A DNA stretch of 34,627 nucleotides, taken from Planctomyces sp. GTDB lineage: Bacteria; Planctomycetota; Planctomycetia; Planctomycetales; Planctomycetaceae. Positions 15,231-23,006 of the stretch are shown here, in pieces (position 1 is the first letter of the stretch; every line of letters begins with the position of its first letter). The stretch is from contig SXPC01000263.1 of NCBI GenBank assembly GCA_005778225.1, forward strand, positions 1 through 34,627, read 5' to 3'. Under the pieces are notes generated by a model that had not been told where the DNA came from, searched no databases, and worked only from the letters and a program-made list of their open reading frames with translations. Both the position numbers and the translations under genes were made by a program.

Positions 15231-15848
15231 ATGCTCGACCAGATTGTCACTCATTTCCTGATTCTCGCAACGACGATTGACCCGATCGGATCGTTGTGTT
15301 TTTTCGTCGCGCTGACGACATCCGTCCCCGCGGAGAAGAAACCCGCGATCGCCTTAAAAGCGGTCCTGATCGGCGCGGGGATTCTCTTTTCCGCCTTGCT
15401 GGTCGGCCAGCTGTTGTTGACCTACCTCGATATCCAGCTGGTTTCGTTTCGACTGGCGGGTGGGATCATTTTGTTCCTGGTCGGAATCAAAATGGTTTTC
15501 GGGACGGGAGACATGTTGACACCTCCGCCGCGCGAACGAGGGCACGACATCGCCGTCTTCCCACTAGCGATTCCGACGATCGCCGGGCCGGGCTCGATTC
15601 TCGCCGTCATCATTCTGACGGATCGCAATATCCACCCGCTGCACGAGCAGATCATCACGGCGGCCGTACTGCTGGTGGTCCTGCTGATCACCTACGTTCT
15701 GCTTCTGCTGGCCCGCCCCATCCACCACGTCATCGGCGACACCGGAGCAACGGTCGTCACAAAACTCCTCGGCATCCTGCTGGCCGCGATGGCGACGGAT
15801 CAGTGTTTACGAGCGTACCTGGAGATTGCAAAGATGGCGGCTGCCTAG
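15231..15848 (+). CDS. MarC-family integral membrane protein
   Basis: The 205-aa protein has six predicted membrane helices in the two-times-three pattern of MarC/UPF0056. Signatures are TTIDPIGSLCFFVALT near the N-terminus, the second-helix glycine motif LAGGIILFLVGIKM, and FPLAIPTIAGPGSI in the middle. The family is of unknown transport function; an early link to multiple antibiotic resistance was withdrawn. Its TAG stop overlaps the TAG of the opposite gene (shared CTAG at 15845-15848), so the two transcripts converge. Confidence 0.93.
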   Translation: MLDQIVTHFLILATTIDPIGSLCFFVALTTSVPAEKKPAIALKAVLIGAGILFSALLVGQLLLTYLDIQLVSFRLAGGIILFLVGIKMVFGTGDMLTPPPRERGHDIAVFPLAIPTIAGPGSILAVIILTDRNIHPLHEQIITAAVLLVVLLITYVLLLLARPIHHVIGDTGATVVTKLLGILLAAMATDQCLRAYLEIAKMAAA

Positions 15849-16324
15849 CAGCGCAGGTCATAAGTCAGTGTGTAACAGCGAACTGTTCCGTCCGTTTCAC
15901 GAATGACCATCACAATTGGACCGTTGGTCAATTCGTCAAGGACTTCGTCTAGTTTGACATGTCCGGCCTGTCGATTGTATTTCCAGTTGAGGACAGGGTC
16001 TTTTCTGAAGTCGTCAGGTGCAGGCCGGAAGATCCGGATCGTTCCCTGTTTCTGTAACGAATCGACCGTTCGTCCATATTCATCGAGAACATTCGAAAAG
16101 ATAAGGTCCCGACTCCGATCGTCCTCATCCAGTTTGAAGACCGTCGGATTGCTCAGTCGTATACCCACCGATCCAGATTTGACTTTATGCAGGATTTCGT
16201 CCGTGATTTTGGGCGGCTGTGCCTGAATCTCTTCGCTCACGGCCGTTGAAAGTCCCGGAAGTGAGAGTGTCGAAACGATCCCAGCGACTGCAGTGACCAG
16301 TTCTCTTCGATTTAAGGCTGACAT
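15845..16324 (-). CDS. Exported hypothetical protein (Tat-like signal)
   Basis: The 159-aa protein starts MSALNRRELV followed by a hydrophobic stretch, a plausible twin-arginine signal with cleavage near residue 30-34. The mature part (KITDEILHKVKSG...) has no domain I recognise. Its C-terminus alternates strands (GPIVMVIRETDGTVRCYTLTYD). ATG at 16324. It ends inside the MarC stop codon on the other strand. Confidence 0.65.
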   Translation of the reverse strand: MSALNRRELVTAVAGIVSTLSLPGLSTAVSEEIQAQPPKITDEILHKVKSGSVGIRLSNPTVFKLDEDDRSRDLIFSNVLDEYGRTVDSLQKQGTIRIFRPAPDDFRKDPVLNWKYNRQAGHVKLDEVLDELTNGPIVMVIRETDGTVRCYTLTYDLRC

Positions 16325-16428
16325 AATGACTCCCGGATTTCCACAGAGTTGATTTCAATTAAGAATCAAGATGCTTTTCGATGATCAGAAGTTCCATTCA
16401 GTCGAAAGAATTCTTGCAGAAACAAGAT

Positions 16429-17196
16429 TCATTCCCCCTTCCGCCCGATCACTTTCCGCACATACGCATCATAATGATCCTTCATCGGCAGCTCAGTATC
16501 GACGACGATCTCACGTCGCTGGGAGATCACCGTTTTCTGTTTGATTGGATCGAACCCTTCGCGCGGGACCGATTTCCATTTGAGCCCGACGCCTCGTTTG
16601 TGCCAGTCGGGGAGGTCGTTGTAGTTGATGCCTCGCTGGAAGAGGAGCTCGTTCTTCTGGCCGACGCTCAATCCTTTGAGTTGTTCGTTGGTGTCGTTGA
16701 CACTGACCCCTTCTTTGCGGAGCGTCCAATAGCACCAGGAGTTGAGGGCATTGCGAGCCGCGTCTTCGCTTCTCCAGCGGAAATAATCGACGACGAGATC
16801 GACAGAAGGGAGCTGCGAAATCCGACAGTCGAAGGTCGCGACCTGTCCCAGTTCCAGAGAGAAACGAGCAGAGGCTTCCCCGGCGAGCGTCGAATTGTAC
16901 TTGCGCAGCTTCCGGCCGAAGATGCGTTCTTCGTAGTCGAACAGCAGCGAGATTTCATCGCTTTGCAGATAGGCATAACGAACCTGGAAACCACAAGTCA
17001 TCAGTGACTGGGCGGTCGTGATCATCATGTCTCGAAACCGCGTGTCATAGGGAACGTCGAACTGGCAACGCTCTTTGGTCAGTCGCGTGAAGCTTCGACC
17101 ATCCAGTCGAGCCACCATGAAGATGCCCGGCAGAACGCAATAGTCTGCTGCCGTTTCGAAACGACGCATCTTGGTATCCAGTTCATCAAATTTCAT
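16429..17196 (-). CDS. Thg1-like 3'-5' RNA polymerase (tRNA repair type)
   Basis: The 255-aa protein is a tRNA-His guanylyltransferase (Thg1)-family enzyme, which adds nucleotides to the 5' end of RNA in the reverse direction. The metal-binding carboxylates are Asp32 (ARLDGRSF) and Asp80-Glu81 (QSDEISLLF). Family segments KLRKYNSTLAGEASARF, FDCRI (122-126) and RNALNSWCYWTLR follow. Bacterial members, where tRNA-His already encodes G-1, are thought to repair 5'-truncated tRNAs. The start is ATG 17196, overlapping the last 11 bases of the kinase gene (ATGAAATTTGA), so translational coupling is likely. GTG 17223 is less likely. Confidence 0.93.
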   Translation of the reverse strand: MKFDELDTKMRRFETAADYCVLPGIFMVARLDGRSFTRLTKERCQFDVPYDTRFRDMMITTAQSLMTCGFQVRYAYLQSDEISLLFDYEERIFGRKLRKYNSTLAGEASARFSLELGQVATFDCRISQLPSVDLVVDYFRWRSEDAARNALNSWCYWTLRKEGVSVNDTNEQLKGLSVGQKNELLFQRGINYNDLPDWHKRGVGLKWKSVPREGFDPIKQKTVISQRREIVVDTELPMKDHYDAYVRKVIGRKGE

Positions 17197-17626
17197 CGTT
17201 CCATTCCTCGATGACAAACCCACGCAGAGTCAATCGGACGTAATAGAGTTGGTCAAATCCTTCTGCGAATCCTGGCTGCTCCAGCTTCTTCGCTGTCGCA
17301 AGCAGGCCCACGTCAGGAACCGGCTGATCGCGCAGCGCATTCCGAGTCAGGCAGTCTTCCAGACGGGATTCGAAGTAATAACCGATAACCGGAAAACGAT
17401 GTTCCCGGGCAGCTAAAATGTAGACAGCTCGTTTTGCGCTGGTCGGGTTCGTATTATCAACGACGAATCGCTGCTGAGTATCCAGACACACCCTCATCAA
17501 CTCACGTTCGCGGTGTCTGGTCCGCAACAGCTCCATGCTGATGCGGACGTGCGTCTTGAAGTAGCGTGCCTGATAAAACGAAGACTTCACGGCTGCCTGC
17601 AAGCCACAGAAGATGATGCATTCCAT
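17186..17626 (-). CDS. Polynucleotide 5'-kinase-like P-loop protein with altered active site
   Basis: The 146-aa protein has the short PNK fold seen in T4 Pnkp. Matching positions are the P-loop GLQAAVKSSFY (8-18), the acceptor-side helix MELLRTRHRE (31-40), the Asp57 strand (VVDNTNP) and an Arg95/Arg99 lid (LTRNALR). Lys14, Ser15, Asp57, Arg95 and Arg99 are kept. The P-loop Gly before Lys is Val13 (codon GTG, one base from GGG), and the T4 Asp35 position is Glu32, so catalysis may be weak or lost. It is the first gene of a two-gene unit with the Thg1-like gene. Kinases of this kind phosphorylate 5'-OH RNA or DNA ends. Confidence 0.82.
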   Translation of the reverse strand: MECIIFCGLQAAVKSSFYQARYFKTHVRISMELLRTRHRERELMRVCLDTQQRFVVDNTNPTSAKRAVYILAAREHRFPVIGYYFESRLEDCLTRNALRDQPVPDVGLLATAKKLEQPGFAEGFDQLYYVRLTLRGFVIEEWNDEI

Positions 17627-17716
17627 AGTCAGTGTCGTTTGTATCCGTTGACCGTCTGAGTGATCTGTGAATATCGTTCAGAAGATTCGTCGCTGTCGTA
17701 TTGAGGAAAATGGGTC

Positions 17717-18202
17717 ATGAGAAACGGGCTGAGATTTGTCGCAGTGATCATGTTGACGATGGGAGCAGAGGTGCATCCCGTAACCGCGTCCGCCCCGACG
17801 AAATCGACGCTCATCGCCTACCAATCGATCGCCGAGTTAGCCGAGAGTCTCCAGCCCAAGCTCCCTTCCGGGTTGAAAGAGCCGGTGATGATCGCGGAGA
17901 GCGTTCACGTTCAGTTTCGGGTCTCAAAGGCTGAAGTGATCAAAAGCGGCGGGTGTCGTGACTGCGAAGCATTTCCACGTCTGCTCATGGCCGAGGTGAA
18001 GGAAAAGTCTCCTGAGTTCTCCGCCGTGATCATCAACGAAGCAGCGATCGCCATGGACCGCCTGGATGTCCAACCCACCGGGCGAGACGTCCGTTTGACG
18101 GGGAAGCTGACGGTCTATCCGGCTTCGAAGGAGTCTCCGCAAGGAAGATACGAGTTGTATGTGGAGAATGTGCGGGATGTGCACGTTGTCCCGAAGAAGT
18201 AA
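17717..18202 (+). CDS. Secreted hypothetical protein
   Basis: The 161-aa protein has a Sec signal peptide (about 1-25, MRNGLRFVAVIMLTMGAEV..ASA). The mature part contains a CRDC motif (about 80-83) that could be redox active or disulfide bonded, and a C-terminal beta-rich segment. I recognise no family. A GAGGAAAA sequence upstream of ATG 17717 supports the start. It is divergent from the kinase gene and convergent with the gene ending at 18222. Confidence 0.7.
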   Translation: MRNGLRFVAVIMLTMGAEVHPVTASAPTKSTLIAYQSIAELAESLQPKLPSGLKEPVMIAESVHVQFRVSKAEVIKSGGCRDCEAFPRLLMAEVKEKSPEFSAVIINEAAIAMDRLDVQPTGRDVRLTGKLTVYPASKESPQGRYELYVENVRDVHVVPKK

Positions 18203-18221
18203 ATAATCCACGAGAGATTTC

Positions 18222-18986
18222 TCATGTGAGCTCAACTCCAACAGTTTGCTGATAGCTCTCAAAATCTCCCAGCCAGTACCAAGTCATATCCTGTTTTTGT
18301 TTGAACATCAGAACGCGGTAACGGTGTGTAATGTTCATCGTCAGAATTTGAGATGACGTATGGCTGACAAACTTTTGGATGTCCCAGCGTGGGGCATTGA
18401 AGTCCTTACAGAAATTCTGAATGGTGGCTTCTGCAAGATTTCGCCAGCGAAATCGGACTGGGAACGTCGCAACAGCGTCTTTGACCCGAGAGGTCAGAGC
18501 GAGCCGAGAATGGCTGCTGGTGGAATGAACCGCTGATATCTGTCCAAGTTCGCTTTCCGCATGAGTTCTCAAGCCCTCAAATGCTGGGACGCAGAATAGT
18601 TCTGATGTCGGGGTGAGCATCCAGCGGCATTCATTGATCAGCGCAGGCAACTCCCCCAGAAATCTGGTCGAATAGTCACGCGTTTGTGACAACTCCTCGT
18701 TTGCCAGATCAGCAAGGATTAAAGTCGGCGATAGCCATGATTCGTACATCAATACAACATCATCAATCGCTGGTCGCTTGCGATCACCATCGAGTAATTG
18801 AAGGGTCCGGTGCAGATCCAGCTCGTGCAAAGATGAGAAGAGGTCACTAGAGAATTTCGCGAGAAGCTCGCATTCTCTGACGATATCCGATTCCCTTGTT
18901 TGTGCTTGCAGATGCGACACCGACTCGACCAGAAGATCGATTTGACGATTAAGAAAATGAGCCAGATTGAAATTGGTATCAGGCAT
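18222..18986 (-). CDS. Hypothetical protein, second gene of a pair
   Basis: The 254-aa protein is unknown to me. It is mostly helical in its first 150 residues, without signal peptide or membrane helix, and so is cytoplasmic. The C-terminal part has alternating strands (ITHRYRVLMFKQKQDMTWYW). Its ATG lies one base after the stop of the upstream gene, so the two are co-translated. RtcB lies upstream of the pair on the same strand, only 53 bases before the first gene. Confidence 0.65.
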   Translation of the reverse strand: MPDTNFNLAHFLNRQIDLLVESVSHLQAQTRESDIVRECELLAKFSSDLFSSLHELDLHRTLQLLDGDRKRPAIDDVVLMYESWLSPTLILADLANEELSQTRDYSTRFLGELPALINECRWMLTPTSELFCVPAFEGLRTHAESELGQISAVHSTSSHSRLALTSRVKDAVATFPVRFRWRNLAEATIQNFCKDFNAPRWDIQKFVSHTSSQILTMNITHRYRVLMFKQKQDMTWYWLGDFESYQQTVGVELT

Positions 18987-18987
18987 A

Positions 18988-19536
18988 TTACTTCACAGGT
19001 TCTTTAAGTCGCCAGATCGCGTAAAGCTCACAATCCACATGTGGGTCATCAGGGTTGTTCACCGTAAGACGATAACGGATCTCGTCCGCAAGTTGAAAAT
19101 CTGTTATCAGCCCAAACTGGTTCAACTGATTATTCGAGAACGATTCAGGGAAGCCACCACAGTTCGTCAGAGCACTGATTTTCGTCTGCTCCTCGATCAG
19201 ATCATAGCCAATGAACGTAAAGGATCCTGACGAAGGAGGTACTTGAATATGGTATTCAGGATTCCGATAAAGGCCGAGAATATTGCAGACGGTCCCATCC
19301 GTAATTCGGCTGAGCAAGTAAGGCAGATCAGTGAAGTAACTGAGTCGATAATCAGCATTCACAATGTGCGCCCAGTCCTCGTCGATGAGCGTCGTGACAA
19401 TTCGAGGGTTGAGCATAAAGTCGAGTGAAACAACTTCTTCAAGCTGAGGAATTTTTGCCCATTCGAAGTACGACAACCACTTCTGGGCGTTTTGTGGACC
19501 AAACGATTCCGTCGCAATGAAAACGGTTTCCGTCAT
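18988..19536 (-). CDS. Hypothetical protein, first gene of a pair
   Basis: The 182-aa protein is unknown to me. It has no signal peptide. Conserved-looking blocks are IDEDWAHIVNADYRLSYFTD, NILGLYRNPEYHI and FIGYDLIEEQTKISALTNCG. GGGAAGAAG upstream of ATG 19536 is a good binding site. It is followed after one base by the 254-aa gene. The small size, acidic bias and tight pairing resemble partner or immunity proteins, which is inference only. Confidence 0.65.
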   Translation of the reverse strand: MTETVFIATESFGPQNAQKWLSYFEWAKIPQLEEVVSLDFMLNPRIVTTLIDEDWAHIVNADYRLSYFTDLPYLLSRITDGTVCNILGLYRNPEYHIQVPPSSGSFTFIGYDLIEEQTKISALTNCGGFPESFSNNQLNQFGLITDFQLADEIRYRLTVNNPDDPHVDCELYAIWRLKEPVK

Positions 19537-19552
19537 GATCTTCTTCCCTTCA

Positions 19553-19583
19553 GGCTAAGCCCTAAGCCCCAATCCCTAAGCCC
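19553..19583. repeat. Dispersed intergenic repeat, CTTAGG/CTTAGCC family, copy 2
   Basis: A 31-base match (30 identical) to 2292-2322 in inverse orientation, in the 53-base gap between rtcB and the 182-aa gene. Confidence 0.75.
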
Positions 19584-19589
19584 CCACCC

Positions 19590-20984
19590 TCAATCCTCCG
19601 CCTTACTCCCGTCCCCGCACATCTTCACGATCTTGGGATCGAACCGCGCCACGATATCAACCAAATCCTGCTGCTGGCTCATGACGGAGTGGATGTCTTT
19701 GTAGACATACGGGACTTCATCCGCACCCGCGGAGAGGATGGTAATTCCTTTGGCTTTCAGGTCCTTGGCGATCGATTTGAAGTTGAACTGTTCGAGAGCC
19801 TTGGTGCGGGACATCTTTCGTCCTGCTCCGTGAGAGGCAGAGTTCAAGCTCTCTGCCTTTCCCTTTCCACGGACGACAAACGCCGGGTCAGCCATCGAGC
19901 CAGGAATGACGCCGAGGACACCCGGGCCTGCCGGAGTCGCTCCTTTGCGATGGACGATCAATTCCTTGCCGTCATGCATTTCCTTCCAGGCGAAGTTGTG
20001 ATGGTTCTCGACGCCGGTGAGGATCTTGGCACCGAGGAATTTGGTGACGTTCTTGTGAATGATGTCATGATTGGCGGCTGCGTAGTCCCCCATGAGGTTC
20101 ATCGCGGCGAAGTATTCCTGGCCAGCTTCGGAGTCCATGTCGAGCCAGGCGAGGCGTCCGAAGTGCTTGTACTTTTGAGGGAGGCGCGACTGCGCGATCG
20201 ACGAGTAGGTACTGCAGACCGACGCCCCTGTGCCGCGTGAACCGGAGTGACTGAGCAGCGCGACGTACTGGCCGACGGGGAGGTCGAGATCTGCAGCGGG
20301 CTCAGTCAACGTGAAGAGTCCGAACTCGACGAAGTGATTTCCCGAGCCAGAGGTGCCGAGTTGTTTGTGGGCTTTGTCTTTGTTCTCCCGGGTGATACGT
20401 GTGATGGTCCAGTCCTGGTCCATGACGTCATGGTTTTGTTTATGATCGTATTTGGCCCCGACCCCAAACTGCGTCCCTTTTTCGAGGGCTCGTCTGTAGT
20501 CGTCAAACTTGCTTTCCATCGACTCGACTGGCATGTCGAGAATCGAGATCTTCATGCGACAGGCAATATCAACGCCAACAGCATACGGGACGATCGCATT
20601 CTCCAGTCCCAGGACGCCGCCAATCGGCAGGCCGTATCCAACGTGCGCATCGGGCATGAGGGCGGCCATTCGCGCCGACGGAAGGGTACACGACTCACGC
20701 ATTTGGGCATGAGCGCCGTCATCAATCTGGTCGCCCCAAGTCTGGTAACGAATCGGTTCGGACGGCGCGTCCGGCAAATCGACACCTTCTGCGAGAACTT
20801 GCGCCATCGCTGCAAAGTGCGGATCGCCAAGGTGAGCGGCAGGATCGTTCAGAATATTCTGAACATGAGCCTTCAACGCCGCTCCACGCAGGTCACCAGA
20901 CGCGGCAGCAGTTCCAACACCAATGATGGCTTCACGGATGACGTATTCAGGGACGCCCAGTTTTTCGAGTTGTCGACGGTTCAT
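19590..20984 (-). CDS. rtcB: RtcB-family RNA ligase
   Basis: RtcB joins RNA 2',3'-cyclic-phosphate or 3'-phosphate ends to 5'-OH ends using GTP and Mn2+, repairing cleaved tRNA or rRNA. In 464 aa the catalytic, guanylylated His is His385 (SASHGAGRKMSR). Metal ligands are Cys142 (GVDIACRM), His217 (GSGNHFVE), His246 (SHSGSRGTG) and His329 (HHNFAWKE). The GTP loop RKGATPAGPG is intact. The protein is about 55 residues longer than E. coli RtcB, with an extra helical N-terminus, and has DIACRM where DIGCGM is commoner, so it belongs to a side branch. ATG 20984 is preferred to a TTG three codons upstream. No rtcA or archease gene lies alongside. Confidence 0.95.
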   Translation of the reverse strand: MNRRQLEKLGVPEYVIREAIIGVGTAAASGDLRGAALKAHVQNILNDPAAHLGDPHFAAMAQVLAEGVDLPDAPSEPIRYQTWGDQIDDGAHAQMRESCTLPSARMAALMPDAHVGYGLPIGGVLGLENAIVPYAVGVDIACRMKISILDMPVESMESKFDDYRRALEKGTQFGVGAKYDHKQNHDVMDQDWTITRITRENKDKAHKQLGTSGSGNHFVEFGLFTLTEPAADLDLPVGQYVALLSHSGSRGTGASVCSTYSSIAQSRLPQKYKHFGRLAWLDMDSEAGQEYFAAMNLMGDYAAANHDIIHKNVTKFLGAKILTGVENHHNFAWKEMHDGKELIVHRKGATPAGPGVLGVIPGSMADPAFVVRGKGKAESLNSASHGAGRKMSRTKALEQFNFKSIAKDLKAKGITILSAGADEVPYVYKDIHSVMSQQQDLVDIVARFDPKIVKMCGDGSKAED

Positions 20985-21009
20985 GAATCGCAATCTCAGG
21001 ACGGGGGAA

Positions 21010-21190
21010 AGACTGGAACGCAGAGGTAACAGAGTGGAGCAGAGGTCGCGGAGAGAATCCAGATTGAACGTAACGGCGCAACAATGTAAAGGACTACAAA
21101 GTGTTCAAGAATAGGGGTTTAAGGGATTCGAGTTTGGATTAGACAACTCTGCGTGCTCTGCCCCACTCTGTTACCTCTGCGTTCCAGTCT
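21010..21190. repeat. Long inverted repeat upstream of folE2 and rtcB
   Basis: A 28-base arm (21010-21037, beginning AGACTGGAACGCAGAGG) is perfectly repeated in reverse at 21163-21190. Weaker pairing continues inward for about 15 bases on each side. The loop is about 90 bases. It lies between divergent rtcB and folE2. Confidence 0.88.
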
Positions 21191-21430
21191 CTGGTTTTCG
21201 GGTTGGTAAGGACACAAATACGGCAGGACAGGTTCGTTTGTTCAAAGCAACTGTGGGATTTTGCCAACGGTGCTTGAGAAAAATCCTCATTCGGGGGAAA
21301 AAACATTTGTCAGCCGTGTTCCAGTTGGCGGGTCGGTCTACAATAGGAAGCGACTTGAACTGAAGCTTGGGCCGAGGGTTGTCACCGATCTTGAGCAGAT
21401 CCACCTCGCCTGTCGATTGTGTTCCGCCGG

Positions 21431-21454
21431 ATGTGCCCTTCAAGGCACGTTTTT
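21431..21454 (+). promoter_or_regulatory. Terminator-like hairpin in the folE2 leader (possible attenuator)
   Basis: ATGTGCC (21431-21437) pairs with GGCACGT (21444-21450), with one wobble and a 6-base loop, and is followed by TTTT. It lies 60 bases before the folE2 ATG. A possible -10 TACAAT at 21339-21344 would place it in the transcript. Confidence 0.45.
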
Positions 21455-21513
21455 CCCGAGGCTCACAAGCGTAATTGATGGTCTTTGGCGCAGTTGCGCC
21501 AGAAAGGTTCGCG

Positions 21514-22359
21514 ATGTCTTCCACGACGATGACGGCTGATGGGATTGAAAAAAACGCTGCTTCAAAAATGACGGGTGTGAAACTGCACGATACACAAGCT
21601 GCTCCCGAGAAACGCGGGATCGCAATCGATTATGTCGGCGTCAAGAATGTGACTTTTCCGGTTCGTCTGAAAATGCGGGATGGGTCGGTCCAGCATACCG
21701 TTGGGAAGTTCAATCTCTATGTCAGCCTCCCCGCCGATCAACGCGGCACGCACATGAGCCGGTTTGTCGAAGCGCTACAGGCGTTTCAAAAACCTCTCGA
21801 CCATGCAGGGATCCTCGAGCTGTGTGAATCGGTCCGGTCTCGCCTGCATGCACCGTCCGCCCGCATTCAGCTGGAGTGTCCGTTCTTCCTGGAGAAATCC
21901 GCTCCCGTCACCGGAACCAAGGGCTACCTCGATTATAAAGCAAACTATCACGTCGACCTGAATGAGTCGGGTGAATCGGTTTCGATCCTCGGCGTCAAAG
22001 TCCCCGCCAAGAGCCTGTGCCCCTGCTCGAAAGAGATCTCCGACTACGGGGCCCATAATCAACGCTCGATCATCACCACAGAGGTCAAGTACGAAGGGGC
22101 TCTGTTCATCGAAGACCTGATCGAGGTCATGGAAAACTCCGCATCGAGCCCGCTGTATTCGCTCCTCAAGCGTCCCGACGAGAAGTACGTCACGCAGGCA
22201 GCTTATGAAAATCCGAAGTTCGTCGAAGACATGGTCCGTGACCTGGCGTTAGGACTCGACAGCGATGACCGCGTCACCTGGTACCAGATCTCCGCTGAAA
22301 ACTTCGAGTCGATCCACAATCACGAAGCCTACGCCCAAATCGAGCGAACGAAAGCTTAG
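21514..22359 (+). CDS. folE2: GTP cyclohydrolase FolE2 (type IB)
   Basis: FolE2 converts GTP to 7,8-dihydroneopterin triphosphate, the entry to folate and to queuosine precursors. The 281-aa protein carries the family active-site block KSLCPCSKEISDYGAHNQRS (Cys169, Cys171, His181), together with EALQAF and ESVRSRLHAP blocks. Unlike FolE it is not strictly zinc dependent. ATG 21514 is supported by AAAGG 6 bases upstream and by removing a non-family leader. queD follows 166 bases downstream in the same direction; together they supply two consecutive steps. Confidence 0.95.
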   Translation: MSSTTMTADGIEKNAASKMTGVKLHDTQAAPEKRGIAIDYVGVKNVTFPVRLKMRDGSVQHTVGKFNLYVSLPADQRGTHMSRFVEALQAFQKPLDHAGILELCESVRSRLHAPSARIQLECPFFLEKSAPVTGTKGYLDYKANYHVDLNESGESVSILGVKVPAKSLCPCSKEISDYGAHNQRSIITTEVKYEGALFIEDLIEVMENSASSPLYSLLKRPDEKYVTQAAYENPKFVEDMVRDLALGLDSDDRVTWYQISAENFESIHNHEAYAQIERTKA

Positions 22360-22370
22360 CTGGATCGAGA

Positions 22371-22502
22371 GTAGGGTGCTGGTGAGTCTTCGAACCGCAC
22401 CAAATACACTCTCATTACATTTGATCGCTACCTCGATTCTCTTCGACGATAACCTTTCCACACGCAATTGGTGCGGTTCGCAAAGCCTCACCAGCACCCT
22501 AC
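22371..22502. repeat. Inverted repeat pair between folE2 and queD
   Basis: The arms are 22371-22402 (GTAGGGTGCTGGTGAG, then CTTCGAACCGCACCA) and 22469-22502 in reverse. They differ by one substitution and a 2-base insertion. A third copy, 26 bases identical, lies at 26834-26859. Confidence 0.88.
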
Positions 22503-22525
22503 ATAAAATCCAAGGACCTCTCCCC

Positions 22526-23002
22526 ATGTGCATGACGATCATGCGTCGTATCAAATTCTGTGCTGGTCACCGGCTTTACAAGCACGAAAGCAAGTGTGCC
22601 TTCTTCCACGGCCATAACTACACTGCTGACTTCTACGTCTCGGGAGAAGAGATGGACTCGGTCGGCCGCATCATCGATTTCTCACAGCTGAAGATTCTCT
22701 TCAAAGGCTGGCTCGATGAGCACTGGGACCACGGCTTCCTCCTCTACGAAGGCGATGACAACGGCATCAACGCCATCAAACAGGTCGTCCCCTGCAAGTA
22801 TTACATCATGCCGTATAACCCGACGGCTGAGAACATGGCCCGCTACCTACTCGAAGTCGTCTGCCCACAGGTATTAGGGGATTTGGGCGTCAAAGCAAGC
22901 AAGGTTGTCATCTGGGAAACCGATGAAGCCTTCGCCGAAGCAACGCTCGAATCGAGCGGAGAAGTGATGGCGCGACAGGTCGCGTATGCGGAAGAAGAGT
23001 AG
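22526..23002 (+). CDS. queD: 6-carboxy-tetrahydropterin synthase QueD (PTPS family)
   Basis: QueD turns dihydroneopterin triphosphate into 6-carboxy-tetrahydropterin for queuosine (or related deazapurine) synthesis. In 158 aa, the zinc ligands are His15 (AGHRL), His28 and His30 (FHGHNY). The catalytic Cys24 lies in HESKC, Asp68-His69 in WDHGF, and Glu131 in WETDEAF. ATG 22526 has AAGGA 9 bases upstream; ATGs at 22532 and 22541 are in frame but less well placed. It follows folE2. queC and queE are not in the window. Its stop lies 4 bases from the stop of the opposite gene. Confidence 0.93.
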   Translation: MCMTIMRRIKFCAGHRLYKHESKCAFFHGHNYTADFYVSGEEMDSVGRIIDFSQLKILFKGWLDEHWDHGFLLYEGDDNGINAIKQVVPCKYYIMPYNPTAENMARYLLEVVCPQVLGDLGVKASKVVIWETDEAFAEATLESSGEVMARQVAYAEEE

Positions 23003-23006
23003 AACG

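Noticed and set aside
15296-15952. 218-aa alternative frame through marC
   Set aside because: Low-complexity Arg/His-rich translation of another frame of marC.
20247-21029. 260-aa plus-strand open frame
   Set aside because: Antisense to rtcB, which has all catalytic residues.
21171-21524. 117-aa minus-strand open frame in the rtcB-folE2 gap
   Set aside because: Begins inside folE2 and ends in the inverted repeat; no domain or binding site.
2015-22359. Zinc-starvation link between C- type S14 and FolE2
   Set aside because: Both are zinc-sparing forms in some bacteria, but no Zur-like site is seen and they may be the only copies here.
22371-22502. Possible tRNA (GTTCGAA-like word)
   Set aside because: No acceptor stem, D or anticodon arms; the word is part of the repeat.
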